Origin: Streptomyces sp. NRRL F-5123 | GTDB lineage: Bacteria; Actinomycetota; Actinomycetes; Streptomycetales; Streptomycetaceae | NCBI RefSeq assembly: GCF_000721495.1 | Contig: NZ_JOHY01000128.1 | Location: forward strand, 1 to 5,419 | Length of the DNA stretch: 5,419 nucleotides | Direction: 5' to 3' | Shown: positions 5,398 to 5,419 of the stretch, piece after piece | Layout: each line of letters starts with the position of its first letter | Position numbering within the stretch: the stretch's first letter is position 1 | The notes under the pieces: model-generated | The model's database searches: none | Told to the model about the DNA's origin: nothing | What the model saw: the letters and a program-made list of their open reading frames with translations, nothing else | Position numbers and translations under genes: made by a program

Positions 5398-5419
5398 CTG
5401 TCTCTTATACACATCTCCG
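5398..5419. other. Nextera transposase adapter (sequencing artefact)
   Basis: CTGTCTCTTATACACATCT (5398-5416) is the exact reverse complement of the 19-bp Tn5 mosaic end used in Nextera libraries. The following CCG is the start of the read-2/i7-side adapter. Its AT-rich composition breaks sharply from the surrounding GC-rich linker. It marks an untrimmed contig end, not a biological transposon end; the first C may be shared with the genomic insert. Confidence 0.97.

Noticed and set aside
5398..5416. Exact Tn5 mosaic end as evidence of a transposon insertion
   Set aside because: It is followed by the Nextera adapter base order and then the sequence stops; library adapter is the simpler explanation.

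Overview
This is a high-GC actinobacterial fragment, most likely from Streptomyces or a close relative. Codon third positions in the real genes are strongly G/C, ribosome-binding sites are AAGGAG-like, and every gene encodes a secreted plant-polysaccharide enzyme of a kind common in cellulolytic and xylanolytic streptomycetes. The last 22 bases are untrimmed Nextera transposase adapter. The window is therefore probably a whole short draft contig whose two ends cut through genes, and it holds 5397 or 5398 bases of genuine DNA.

Layout. (1) Bases 1-309, minus strand: the first 103 codons of a secreted GH54 alpha-L-arabinofuranosidase, running off the left edge. (2) Bases 364-2295, minus: a complete 643-residue secreted GH30 subfamily 8-type (glucurono)xylanase with an FN3 module and a C-terminal CBM2. 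(3) Bases 2296-2399: a 104-base gap holding a strong hairpin. (4) Bases 2400-3650, minus: a complete 416-residue secreted GH54-type protein with a Gly/Ser/Thr linker and a C-terminal CBM2. Compared with fungal AbfB it lacks about 70 contiguous residues of the catalytic domain. (5) Bases 3651-4945: a 1.3-kb divergent intergenic region with no gene I can support, but with promoter-like and operator-like sequences. (6) Bases 4946-5397, plus: a signal peptide, an N-terminal CBM2 and the start of a Pro/Thr linker, from a secreted enzyme whose catalytic domain is cut off. (7) Bases 5398-5419: adapter.

How the genes fit together. The three minus-strand genes run GH54, GH30, GH54 with gaps of 104 and 54 bases, so they may form one transcription unit partly attenuated by the hairpin after the first gene. 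Their products would act together outside the cell on arabino(glucurono)xylan: arabinofuranosidases remove arabinose side chains, GH30_8 cuts the backbone at glucuronic-acid-substituted sites, and CBM2 modules hold the enzymes on cellulose or xylan. The divergent gene is probably a cellulase-type enzyme. Two near-palindromes resembling GTTAGCGCTAAC, one on each side of the divergent region, hint at a shared LacI-family sugar repressor; this is inference.

I see no mobile element, CRISPR array, tRNA, rRNA or new defence-type system. The most notable points are the in-frame loss in the second GH54 of the segment that carries the substrate-contacting vicinal cysteine pair in the fungal enzyme, and the adapter artefact at the right end.
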